Positions 53,494 to 62,545 of a stretch of DNA of 64,000 nt are shown here, one piece after another (the stretch's first letter is position 1; every line of letters begins with the position of its first letter). The notes beneath the pieces are model-generated. The model made no database searches. It was not told the origin of the DNA and was given only the letters and a program-made list of their open reading frames with translations. This stretch comes from Ichthyophis bannanicus (Eukaryota; Chordata; Amphibia; Gymnophiona; Ichthyophiidae), in the NCBI GenBank assembly GCA_033557465.1, contig CM066037.1, forward strand, positions 203,111,156 to 203,175,155, written 5' to 3'. Both the position numbers and the translations under genes were made by a program.

Positions 53494-54953
53494 ACAGGTT
53501 TTCTCCTATACAAGGAAGGTTTCCCAACTCATCTTGGACCCAGAGTTCCAAATCAGAGGCTTGTAACCAAGCAATTCTGCGTGCACCTATGGCAATAGCC
53601 GTGGCTCTGCTTACACACTCAAAAGAGTCAAAGGCTGCACGGTTGGAGAATTTGGAAACATCTTGGGCATGTTTGAGCCAAGTGAGAAATTCCTGCCTTT
53701 TATCTTCTGAAATAAAAGGAGCTAAAGTCTGCAGATGATCTGTGACTTCTTTTAGAAACATCCCCATACAGAGACTATAGGAGTTGATTCTGGCAGCAAG
53801 CATATTGGCCTGGAAAATCCTTCGGCCAAAAGCATCTAGAGTCCTACATTCACGTCCTGGAGGATTAGATGAGTGTCTCTTTGCACTCTTTATTTTCTTC
53901 ATAGCAGACTCAACCACAATAGAGTGGTGAGGAAGCTGAGTCTTATGAAAACCAGGACAGGGAGGGACACGGTACATGGTGTCTAACCTGCGAGAATGAG
54001 GAGAGGTGGTGAGAGGAGTCTCCCACATGCCCAACATGAGATCACAGAGAATCTCATGAATAGGTAAGGTAGCTACTTCCTTAGGAGCTTTAGGATACTG
54101 CAAAATATCTAATTGCTTGGCTCTAGGCTCTGACTCAGAGGCCACTGTGATGGAGAGGCCTCTAGCCACTTCCCTAATGAAGTCTTGAAAAGACAAGTCC
54201 TCTGGAGGAGACATTCTTCGTTTTGGAGAATCAGACTCCTGAGGAAGAAGCACTGGTGCATCGACAGAAGCCTCCGACTCATCAGAGTCTTCGGAGGAAT
54301 CGAAGTATCGCCTGTCTGGATGCTCCTGTAAAGCCCGATACGCGTACCGAGTGGGATCGACATCGGGAGTAAGCGGTACCGGTTCGGTACTGATGGGCAT
54401 CGTAGGACAGGGTACCGTTGCAGCCAACACCGAAGCTGATGTCGATGCAAATCGGTACCGGCACCGTGAACGGTGCCGATGCCGGAGTCGGTACCAGCAA
54501 CGGAGATTGTTGCGGTACCGAAGGCGTCGAAGCCTGCATAAACGCCGTAAGGGTGTGCTGCATGGACAGAATTTTCTGATCCATCGACGCCACCAGAGTC
54601 TGGATGTCGGTACCAGTGGAGGCCACCGGTACCCCAGAACACGGCAACAGGTGATCGGTCGAGGCCGTGCCATCGATGTCAACCTGTGACCCCATAGATA
54701 ATGCTTTGGAAGCCGGAACTTCCCGCCGGGGTAATTTTGCCGGAGCGGAATCCTCGAGGGCAAGCCCGGAGGCATCTCGATGCTTGGAGGGAGATTTGCC
54801 CTTCGAGGACCGGCTAGATTTATGTTTGGTTACCTGAGATCCATGGGAGGAATAAGCAGCCCTGGAAGACGTCGATGCCACCGAGGCTGCATCAGAGGGA
54901 AACAGGGTACTGAGCTTGGCTGCTCGGTTCTGCCGATCCCTTTTAGACATCAT
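53225..54953 (-). pseudogene. DIRS-4 Gag-like protein, frameshifted
   Basis: The N-terminal frame 54,953-54,282 (KRDRQNRAAKLSTLFPSDAA, Ser/Lys-rich) and the C-terminal frame ending at 53,225 (EDLSFQDFIREVARGLS, HSIVVESAMKKIKSAKRHSS, MLAARINSYSLCMGMFL, SNRAAFDSFECVS, GARRIAWLQ, basic Gln/Lys tail) need a shift near 54,400, within repetitive GGTACCG sequence. The conserved block matches DIRS-2 Gag. The upstream THDWCLKCLG-like finger (55,012-55,030) lies before the called ATG. Confidence 0.8.
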
Positions 54954-55483
54954 GGTGCAGGATACACAATCCGTGATGAATGGTCAGGACCCAAACATTT
55001 CAAACACCAATCATGGGTGTCGGTGACAGAAAATAGTACCGCCACATTTTGTGCACTTTTTGAACCCGGAAGCGGGCTTCTCCATGAGGAGAAAATATCT
55101 AGGCCTAAGGCCCAAACTGAAAATGCACAGCTGAAAGAATAAAAGGTTTTTTTTTTGAAGAAGAAGAAGAAAGAAAAGAAAAGACCGGCGGTACCGGTCT
55201 GACGTCAAAGGCAGACGCGACACAGAAAAATAAAGAAAAAAATAAAGAACTTCTGCAGTGACAGGAACACGACCTGCTGGCTCAGCGGAAAAGAAGAACT
55301 GGAGAGAGGCAGTTAGGAAAGGCGGGAAGGCAGCGCGCAGGCGCTGTGGGATGCTCCCAAAAGCTTTCTTACTGGACGCTGGGGAGCGTTCCCGCGCAGG
55401 CTCCGTCGGTACCGACGATACCCATATGTGAAGACTCATTCCTGCTTGTTCCTGGATATATCTATATCATTGCAAAAATATAT

Positions 55484-55499
55484 GTTCCACATGTGGAAC
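55484..55499. repeat. GTTCCA-type palindrome, copy 3
   Basis: GTTCCACATGTGGAAC, a perfect 16-bp palindrome 16 bp inside the right piggyBac end, followed by GTTGGCGCC; copy 1 is followed by ATTGGCCCC, so it is a conserved subterminal module. Confidence 0.7.
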
Positions 55500-55515
55500 G
55501 TTGGCGCCTAAAAGG

Positions 55516-55887
55516 TTAATGTGGTTTTATTCTTGTTTATTAATGGTGATATTGTTTTTTAGTATTATCCACTATATCATTGGTTCTGTGCCAGATGTTT
55601 ATACATCTCCATGCGCTTCTTCTAGTGTACTGATACAATACGATTTGTGAGTATAATATGACTGTTTTATATTAGATTTATCATTGTCTTTTATACTATA
55701 TATGGTCATTCATATTTATGTTTTTATCATTTTTTTAATTTTTTTAAGTTTAAAATGGTATTATGATTAATATGTTTTTTGTTTGCAGTCCTCTACCCCC
55801 CTGATGAAGCGCAAGTGACCTACTACTCTGCTCGTTCTTTGTGTTCTTTGAGCCTTTCCTGTGAGCAGGTGCTCCTTTTTGTGTCTT
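55516..55887. repeat. Foldback right arm, outer part and tail
   Basis: Reverse complement of 38,564-38,936 from TTAATGTGGTTTTATTC to GTTCTTTGTGTTC. Between CTGATGAAG (55,801) and CGCAAGTG it lacks about 45 bp that the left arm has (the rest of the hammerhead). The last 41 bp (55,847-55,887) do not match the left arm. Confidence 0.85.
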
Positions 55888-57554
55888 CTAGCTCATCCAA
55901 GACCCCTGCCAGCCGATCTACCAATATTTTAGACAGTATTCTCAAATCGAAGTTCAGGAGGGAGATAGGCTGGTATGAAGCCACTTGGACCAGGTCTTTG
56001 CCCGGTTTGGGATTAAAATAATATGTGCTTGGTTTTTCCCCCACCGAAATGTACCCTGCTCGGCCCGTCTACTAAAGACTTCCACTAAGGTGGGAGACAC
56101 GACATTCTGCAGCAATTTATAAAATTCCGCCCCATACCCGTCAGGACCGGGCACCTTACAACAACGCGCCCTGGAATTTACCTGTTGCACTTCCAGCTCT
56201 GTGACAGATTTGCCTCGATTGGGAGAGGAACAGAGAACCCAATTAGGTAAACCTATGTTCTTCAGATAGTCTTCCATTCTGGTGGGGGACCCTCTTTCCT
56301 CCGCATACAGCTTCTGATAAAAGGCTTGAAAGACTTGAGTAATCCCTTTACTATCTTTGTGCAGACGCCCCTGGTCATCCCATATCGCGGCCACTGTTCT
56401 CGTCCCTCTGCTCCCCTTCAAGCACCGCGCCAGCAGTTTTCCTGGTTTATCCCCGAATCGGTATAGTTGATACCGATAGTATGCAACTGACTTTTTAGCT
56501 CTTCTATGCAACAGCTCGTCTAAATCTGTTTGGGATTCCCACAGTTCTTTTTTTTTCCTGTATCTGGGGAGCTAACGTATTTCCGTCGTACTTTGGTCAC
56601 CTGTTTTTCCAGACGGATAATTTGCTCTGAAATGAATCTACGTTTCCTAGCTAAAAAACCTATAATAGCGCCTCGTAGCACCACTTTGGCTGTTTCCCAA
56701 AATAACTCAGGGTCCTCGCGATGTTCTTTATTATCCATCGCAAAGTTCTGCCATTGTTGTCTAATAAACTGCTGAAACTGAACATCTTTATACAATTCCA
56801 AGGGGAACCGCCACATTCGAGTTCGATAGGTTCCCACCCCCCAATGTAGGTCTAACCATATCCATGCATGGTCCGAGATTTCCGTCGGACCAATCTATGC
56901 GTCCCCCACTTGGGCAAAAAGGCCTTCCGATGTTAAAATATAATCAATTCTAGCACTCGAGCCATGCGCTCGAGATTGGTGCGTAAAATCGTTTTCTAGG
57001 GGATGCAGTAACCTCCAAGGGTCCACCAACCCCAACCGCTTCCGAAACCTTTCTAACACACGTGCTGTCTGCAATCTCGCCCTCCCTCTGCCCCCGTGAG
57101 TTGTATCCAGTGCCATATCAAAACCCCCATTGAAATCTCCTCCCAATATCAAAGGAATCTCTGGCAGCTGCTCGACCCTAGAGGCTAGGCGTGTATAAAG
57201 CTCTTGATTCAACACGTTAGGACTGTACAAATTATCCAATATAACTGGTTTCCCTTCCAGGAACCCCTGCAGCAGTAAAAACCTGCCAGCCGGATAACCT
57301 CCTTTTCTATAACAAACCGTACCCTCTTATGGATCAAAATAATCACGCCACCCTTTTTTCCCTGCACAGGGGCTCCCCTCTGCTGGCCCACCCAGTCCTA
57401 CACATTTTATGATGCTCTTCAGCTGTCTGGTGGGTTTCTGTAGCACGGCAAAGTCGCATTGTTGTCTGGCTAATGCTTTCAGCACTTTATAACGCTTTAT
57501 CGGGCAACCCACCCCACATACATTCCAGGAAACTATCTTCAGGTTAACAAGCAT
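55888..57554 (-). pseudogene. L1 ORF2 N-terminal part: endonuclease and RT start, broken
   Basis: The start ATG at 57,554 gives KIVSWNVCGVGCPIKRYKVL (endonuclease Asn block). Frames then change near 57,370 and 57,240. 56,895-57,239 has LILGGDFNGGFDMALD (D-x-N) and SARIDYILTSEGL, and a TAG at 56,895 precedes EISDHAWIW (SDH box). 56,520-56,837 and 55,954-56,511 give the linker and RT start (VPGPDGYGAEFYKLL), and 55,888-56,044 gives YQPISLLNFDLRILSKILVD. At least four breaks. Confidence 0.88.
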
Positions 57555-58149
57555 GTTCTAGGCCCAGGCCATACATTAAACCCTATTTTCCAGGAAAAGG
57601 CTCTCCCAGCCTGGAGCTTCCCCTGTATTTGTTTGGTAATTTCAGTTTCAAAGCTTCCCCCTCTCTCACGGTTGTGCTCCCCTCTTCCCTCCCTCCCTCC
57701 CCTCCCCCACCCTTATTACCTCCTCCCCTAACCCTATCCATTCTATGCCTAGCCTCACCCCCTCCCAGCTGTCGACTTCTTCTCCTTTTAACCTTTACCC
57801 ACACCCTCTAACTTCCTAAACTCTAGAAATCCCGCTTGATGCGTACGGTCGCCCCCTCCCCCTTAACAATATAACAAATGGCAGAGAAAGAGGAATGTCA
57901 ACCAAGCATACAATGCAATACATGTATACAAATTGCAAATCCTAAACAATAAACTTCGTTAACTGCATGCACACTATCCACCCAGACTCAGATCATAGAA
58001 CTGCACCATGGCGTCGCAAGAGGGCCCTCCCCCGACCTCCAACTCTGCACCGTCCATGGTCTGAGGGCCCTCCTCCTTACTGCCCCCTCAAGAGAGGTAC
58101 GCCAGGCTGGTGTCCTTCTGAGCAATCAAAATAATCGCTGTATGGCTCA
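57555..58149 (-). other. L1 inter-ORF spacer
   Basis: About 600 bp between the ORF1 stop (TGA at about 58,147) and the ORF2 ATG. It includes a pyrimidine-rich plus-strand segment (57,650-57,800) and nothing else I can identify. A long spacer is usual for Tx1/L1-type elements in lower vertebrates. Confidence 0.5.
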
Positions 58150-58233
58150 TTGAGAAACTTCTGCATCTGCCTGCCCTCCGCGCAAACGTTCTTCGATGTA
58201 TTTGCTGGCCTCCTTGGCAGCTTCGAAGGTTCA
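58150..58233 (-). pseudogene. L1 ORF1 C-terminal tail
   Basis: Encodes TFEAAKEASKYIEERLRGGQ and ADAEVSQ then stop, the end of an L1 ORF1 protein. It is separated from the rest of ORF1 (61,014 on) by CR1-E. Confidence 0.78.
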
Positions 58234-60850
58234 ATGCCAAATTAATATGAATAAAATACAGTCTCTAAAATGCTTGTATGCAAATGCTAGAAGTCTAAAA
58301 AATAAGATGGGAGAATTAGAATATATAGCACTAAATGAGAGGTTAGATATGACTGAAATATCAGAGACATGGTGGAAGGAGGACAACCAGTGGGACACTG
58401 ATACCTGGGTACAAACTATATTGTAATGATAGAGCTGATCAAATTGGTGGAGGGGTTGCGCTCTATGTTAGAGAGGGCATTGAGTCAGAAAGGATTAAAG
58501 TTTTGCAGGAAACAAAATTTGCTGTAGAATCTCTATGGATTGAAATTCCATGTAAAAAGGGGAAGGCGATGGCAGTAGGGGTGTACTATCGACCGCCTTG
58601 CCAGAACAAACAAATGGATGATGAAATGCTCAAAGAAATCAAGGAAGCTAACAAACGTTACAGCGCAGTAATAATAATGGGTGATTTCAATTACCCCGGT
58701 ATCGACTGGGTCAGTGTCACGGCAGGACATGCTAGGGAGATAAAGTTCCTAGATGAAATAAATGACTGCTTCTTGGAGCAGCTGGTTCATGAACAGACCA
58801 GAGGGGAAGCCATATTAGACCTAGTCCTTAGTGAAAGACCAGATCTAGTGCAAGAGATAAGGGTGTTGGGGCCACTTGGCAATACTGATCATAGCATGAT
58901 CGCATTTGATTTAATTAGTGGAGGAGGAATAGTAAGGAAATCCACAGTACTACCCCTTTTAACTTTCGAAAGGGAGACTATGATAAAATGAGGAAAATAG
59001 TTAAGAAAAAGCTAAAAGAAGCAGTTGCAAAGGTTAAAGACTTACATCAAGCTTGGGTGCTGTTTAAAAATACTATCTTGGAAGCCCAGACCAGCTGTAT
59101 TCCACACTTTAAGAAAAGTGGAAGGAAGTCCAAAAAGCTGCCAGCATGGATTAAAGGTGAGGTCAGAGAGGCTGTTGCTAAAAAAGCATCTTTCAGGAAA
59201 TGGAAAAAAGAACCAAATGACGAAAACTGGAAACAGCACAAGCACTGACAACTTAAATGCAAGGTATTGATAAGAAAGGCAAAGAGAGAATTTGAGAAGA
59301 AGCTTGCTGTGGAAGCAAAAACACGTAATAAAGCCTTTTACAAGTACATTCGTAGCAAAAAACCTGTGAGAGAGGGGTAAATGGGGCATTAAGAGGAGAC
59401 AAGGCCATAGCGGAGAGACTGAATGAATTCTTTGTTTCGGTCTTTAGTGAGGAAGATGTAGGGATGTTACCCATGACTGAAGTGGTATTTAAAGGTGTGG
59501 AAGAATTGAAGGAAATATTGATACATCGGGAAGATGTATTACAATTATTAGATAAACTGAAGAGTAGCAAATCACCTGGGCCGGATGGTATACATCCAAG
59601 GCTGTTGAAAGAACTGAAATATGAGATTGCAGACCTGCTATTAGTAATCTGTGAACTATCATTAAAATCATCTCTAATACCTGAAGATTGTAGGCTCGCC
59701 AATGTAACACCAGTTTTTTAAAGGTGTGAATAAACAGGTGGACGAAGGTGAGTAGGTTGATATAGTGTATCTGGACTTTCAGAAAGCCTTTGACAAGGTC
59801 CCTCATCAGAGACTTTTCGCAAAACTAAAGAGTCATGGGATAGGAGGCAGTGTACTATTGTGGATCAGGAACTGGTTAAAAGATAGAAAGCAGAGGGTAG
59901 GACTAAATGGCCAATTTTCCCAGTGGAGAAAGGTGAATAGTGGTGTACCCCAGGGATCTGTGCTGGGTCCGCAGCTTTTTGACATATTCATAAATGAGCT
60001 GGAAAGTGGAATAACGAGTGAGGTTATCAAATTTGCAGATGACACAAAACTATTTAAAGTTGTTTAAACCCAAGAGGATTGTGGAAAATTGCAAGAGGAT
60101 CTTGATAAATTGGAAGACTGGGTATCAAAATGGCAGATGAAATTTAATGTGGACAAATGCAAAGTTATGCACCTAGGGAAGAACAACCCAAACTATGGTT
60201 ACACGATGCAAGGTTCCACATTAGGAACCATCACCCAGGAAAAAGATTTAGGCGTCATTGTGGATAACATGTTAAAACCCTCGGCCCATTGTGCAGCTGC
60301 GGCCAAGGGAGCAAATAGAATGCTAGGTATCATAAAGAAAGGAATGGAAAATAAAACAAAAGATATTATAATGCCTCTATATCATTCAATGGTGAGACCG
60401 CACCTTGAATATTGTATGCAATTCTGGTCGCCGTATCTTAAAAAGGATATAGCGTTATTAGAAAAGGTTCAGAGAAGAGCCACCAAAATGGTAAAGGGGA
60501 TGGAAGGATACTCCTATGAGAGAAAGACTAAAAAGGTTAGGGCTCTTTAACCTGGAAAAGAGACGGCTGAGGGGAGATAAGATAGAAGTCTATAAATTCA
60601 TGAACGGAGTGGAACGGGTAAACGTAGATCGATTGTTTACGTTATCAGAATATAGAAAGACTAGGGGGACATGCAATGAAGCTACAGGGTAAACTATTTA
60701 AGACTAATAAAAGAAAATATTTTTTCACTCAACGTGTAATCCAACTCTGGAATTTGTTACTGGAGGATGTAGTAAAGGCTGTTAGTGTAGCTGGGTTTAA
60801 AAAAGGTATGGACAAGTTCCTGGAGGAAAGGTCCATAAACCATTATTAAG
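58196..60850 (+). pseudogene. CR1-E ORF2, multiply broken
   Basis: The endonuclease starts within 58,240-58,426 (CLYANARSLKNKMGELE), shifts near 58,400, continues 58,503-58,991 (IEIPCKKGKAMAVGVYY, IMGDFNYPGIDW), then the linker 58,988-59,248 and RT pieces 59,464-59,721, 59,765-60,067 ([36 protein letters not shown]) and 60,089-60,550. The RT finger region is deleted at 59,720. Inactive. The first codons of the called frame (58,196-58,235) are L1. Confidence 0.9.
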
Positions 60851-61013
60851 AAGAGACCCAGGATATCAATGCTTGACCCACTACAAGCACTGTGGAACCT
60901 GTGTCTTTTGGGGAAACTGCTAGGTACGTATGACCTAGATTGGCCACTGTTGGAAACAGGATACTGGGCTTGATGGACCTTGGTCTGACCCAGTATGGCT
61001 TATTTTCTTATGT
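58234..61013 (+). mobile_element. CR1-E: CR1/L3-type LINE in L1 ORF1
   Basis: A 2.78-kb plus-strand CR1 starting in the ORF2 N-terminus (CCAAATTAATATGAATAAAA) and ending CCAGTATGGCTTATTTTCTTATG. Relative to CR1-B it lacks about 330 bp in the RT (at 59,720, between CCAGTTTTTT and AAAGGTGTGAATAAAC) and about 25 bp near 59,377. It shares the GACACTGATACC two-base loss with CR1-B. Confidence 0.92.
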
Positions 61014-61765
61014 TTCCTTCCTGTATGATGTGCAGTCTAGCTGGGTACTGCACGGAGAATTTTATATGTGCGTCAATCAACTTTTGACAAAGGGGCGCAT
61101 AGGCTCTCCGGCGCTGGCTCAGGGCTATGGAGTAGTCCTGCACAATGCAGTTTTTGGTTATCTATAGTAATGTCCCCTTTCTACCTGGCTGCTCGCAGCA
61201 CGGCCTCTTTTTGGGGGTAGTGCAAAAATTTGGCCAAGACCACTCTAGGCCGGTGGTCTCGTGATTGCTTTGGCCCCACTCTATGTGCTATTTCTATCAT
61301 TATCTTCCCGCCGGTCTCCAGGCTTTCAAATACCTGGGGGATCATGGTCTCAATGTATTGTCTCAAGTCTCTGATCAAGATATTGTCCAAGATCCCCATA
61401 AACCTCAAGTTGTTATGTCTGGACTGATTTTCCAGATCATCAATTTTTGCTTCTTGGGACTGTAGTTTCTCTCTCATACAGCCCACCTCATGCATCAGCT
61501 GGTCTAGGCTCTCCTCCGCCTGCACAATTCGGCCTTCTGCCTCTTGTATTCTATTCCCCATATCTGCAAACGAGCTATGCAGCATATCCATTTTACTGTG
61601 GAGCGCCTCAAACTGTGTGGATAGTGCACACGCTACTGCCGCCGATACCTCTTCCAGAAAGGCAGGGGAAGTGGGTGAGCTCGGCACCACAGGTAAGTCC
61701 ACCATTTTGCAAGGGCCCGCCAAGCGGTCTTTGTCTCTCCGCCCTAGTTTTGCCGCCACTGCCAT
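61014..61765 (-). pseudogene. L1 ORF1 protein, C-terminus interrupted
   Basis: ATG at 61,765. Residues ~35-115 form a coiled coil (FEALHSKMDMLHSSFADMGN, QEAEGRIVQAEESLDQL), followed by the RRM-like start IDDLENQSRHNNLRFMGI and HRVGPKQSRDHRPRVVLAKF, as in L1 ORF1 RNA-binding trimers. A TAG at 61,181 stops the frame. The C-terminal domain goes on (CIVQDYSIALSQRRRAYAPL, KFSVQYPARLHI) to 61,014, where CR1-E cuts it; the last residues are at 58,150-58,233. Confidence 0.87.
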
Positions 61766-61925
61766 CAGCCTTTCCTCTCTCCGACCTCAACAAACGTTCC
61801 CCTGGAGCCGTGTTGTATAAATATGAACTTTTTGCTCACAGTTCGGCACTAAATCCACGGCTTACGATGGGGGCGACCGGAGCACGAGCTACACCCGTCC
61901 GCTCGTTCTCACCGCATCACATTAT
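61766..61925 (-). other. L1 5' UTR
   Basis: About 160 bp upstream of the ORF1 ATG, ending near 61,925 where L2-B 3' UTR sequence (CTTGCTACCTGTTCTTAATA) resumes. Short for a full 5' UTR, so slight 5' truncation is possible. Confidence 0.5.
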
Positions 61926-62072
61926 CTTGCTACCTGTTCTTAATACCTGTATAATACCTGTTCCATGGTTCTAAGTTCTATGTATATGGTTTAATGTTCG
62001 AGTTATATGTAAACCGCACTGATCTTGAAAAGTGCAGTATATAAAAACAATATAAATAAATATACGTGTTCT
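61926..62072 (+). mobile_element. L2-B host 3' UTR and tail
   Basis: Contains GTAAACCGCACTGATCTTGA then AAAGTGCAGTATATAAAAAC and (AAAT)n, the same terminal stem-loop as at 9,790, 17,860 and 48,440. Read with 26,251 it completes the plus-strand L2-B interrupted by the L1. Confidence 0.8.
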
Positions 62073-62286
62073 CTTGGTGTTCTTATCTCCTCCCATAGCT
62101 TCTGGTACCATCTTTATGCTGATGAATACCAAATCTACCTCTCTTCCCTGGGCAGGAACATAGTGGAGAGGCTAGACCCAGTACAAGGTTGTACACTGCA
62201 AGCGTGAAACAGATGCCAGCCATAGAACAAAAAACAGCTGTAGCAGAAGTTAAATGTAGAACAGAAACCAAGTGTAGCAAAAGAAA
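62073..62286 (+). pseudogene. L2-type RT scrap
   Basis: The first ~75 bp encode [20 protein letters not shown] then YLSS, matching [20 protein letters not shown] of L2-A (motif C; here YADE, so the second Asp is changed). The rest (62,150-62,286) has no recognised content. It is a degraded fragment adjacent to the L2-B tail. Confidence 0.65.
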
Positions 62287-62545
62287 ATAGAAATTACACT
62301 TACCTGGTAATTGTTGTTCCTTTAGGAACTCCAGTTTAGTCCTACACCTCTGGGTTATGAACCTCCTCCTGCAGCTTGGAGACTGGGCATGTCAAAATCG
62401 TGACATCACTGGATGTAGTCTGCTGGTCTCTCCCATCTGCCCCAGTGAACTATTGACAAAGCACACTTAAAGGAGCAACAAATAAGTAGCTATTATTATA
62501 AACCAGTTTTCTACTGTCTGTTGTTTTTGTTTAAATCAACTATAT
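62287..62545. mobile_element. DIRS left terminus, truncated (DIRS-5a)
   Basis: Begins ATAGAAATTACACTTACCTG and carries GGAACTCCAGTTTAGTCCTA and CTCCTGCAGCTTGGAGACTG, homologous to the next element's left end and, in reverse complement, to the right end of DIRS-1. It stops after about 260 bp, where DIRS-5 starts with the same sequence, so only a terminus is left. Confidence 0.75.

Larger units (their letters stand above)
49808..55456 (-). mobile_element. DIRS-4: complete DIRS element inside piggyBac
   Basis: 5.65 kb. Inverted terminal repeats 49,809-49,992 and 55,301-55,456 share CACATATGGGTATCGTCGGT, GCGCCTGCGCGC-type and AACTGCCTCTCTCC sequence. The internal complementary region is at 50,081-50,176. 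Genes, minus strand: Gag 54,953-53,225, RT/RNase H 53,493-51,328, recombinase ending about 50,294. It lies between the transposase start and the right piggyBac end, so it did not disrupt the transposase frame. Confidence 0.93.
47098..55515 (-). mobile_element. piggyBac transposon in the foldback right arm
   Basis: Flanked by TTAA at 47,094-47,097 and 55,516-55,519, with ends CCTTTGAGAGGCC and (reverse complement) CCTTTTAGGCGCC, the piggyBac-type terminal repeat. The uninterrupted left arm shows the empty site with a single TTAA. It encodes a broken transposase at 47,403-49,402 and carries an L2-B tail (48,285-48,488) and DIRS-4 (49,808-55,456). Without these it is about 2.6 kb. Confidence 0.92.
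38564..55887. mobile_element. Long-arm foldback element with Penelope-type hammerhead motif
   Basis: Inserted in L1 ORF2 with a 14-bp duplication CTAGCTCATCCAAG (38,550-38,563 and 55,888-55,901). Net length is about 3.7 kb: left arm 38,564-40,024, spacer 40,025-40,820, and right arm in three parts (40,821-41,407, 46,587-47,097, 55,516-55,846) plus a 41-bp tail. The arm ends read AACACAAAGAACGA...AGTAGTAGGTCACTTGCGC, then a hammerhead-like motif. The variable-length long duplication and the hammerhead in the end are known for Penelope-like retroelements; the long inverted arms without an ORF make it a non-autonomous or rearranged member. The class assignment is inference. Confidence 0.7.
26252..61925 (-). 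mobile_element. Tx1/L1-type LINE, near full length, five times interrupted
   Basis: Minus-strand L1 with poly(A) at 26,252-26,261 and 5' end near 61,925, inserted in the L2-B 3' UTR. The flanks TCTGCCACCTG (26,241-26,251) and CTTGCTACCTG (61,927-61,937) look like a diverged target duplication. Own pieces: 61,925-61,014 (5' UTR, ORF1), 58,233-55,888 (ORF1 end, spacer, endonuclease, RT start), 38,563-38,484, 32,451-32,281, 31,514-29,996 (RT palm to C-terminus) and 26,821-26,252 (3' end). Net length is about 5.6 kb. All pieces are in order and in one orientation. Confidence 0.88.
17787..62072 (+). mobile_element. L2-B host LINE, exploded into four pieces
   Basis: One plus-strand L2-like LINE reconstructed from collinear pieces at 17,787-17,855 (RT motif A), 19,791-20,112 (RT motifs B and C), 25,425-26,251 (RT C-terminus) and 61,926-62,072 (3' UTR and tail). 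The protein blocks continue across each gap in the same order as in the antisense copy at 17,856-19,790. The gaps hold, in order, an antisense L2-B, CR1-C and the L1. Net length is about 1.4 kb, so it is 5'-truncated. Inference is strong for the first three pieces and good for the tail. Confidence 0.82.
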
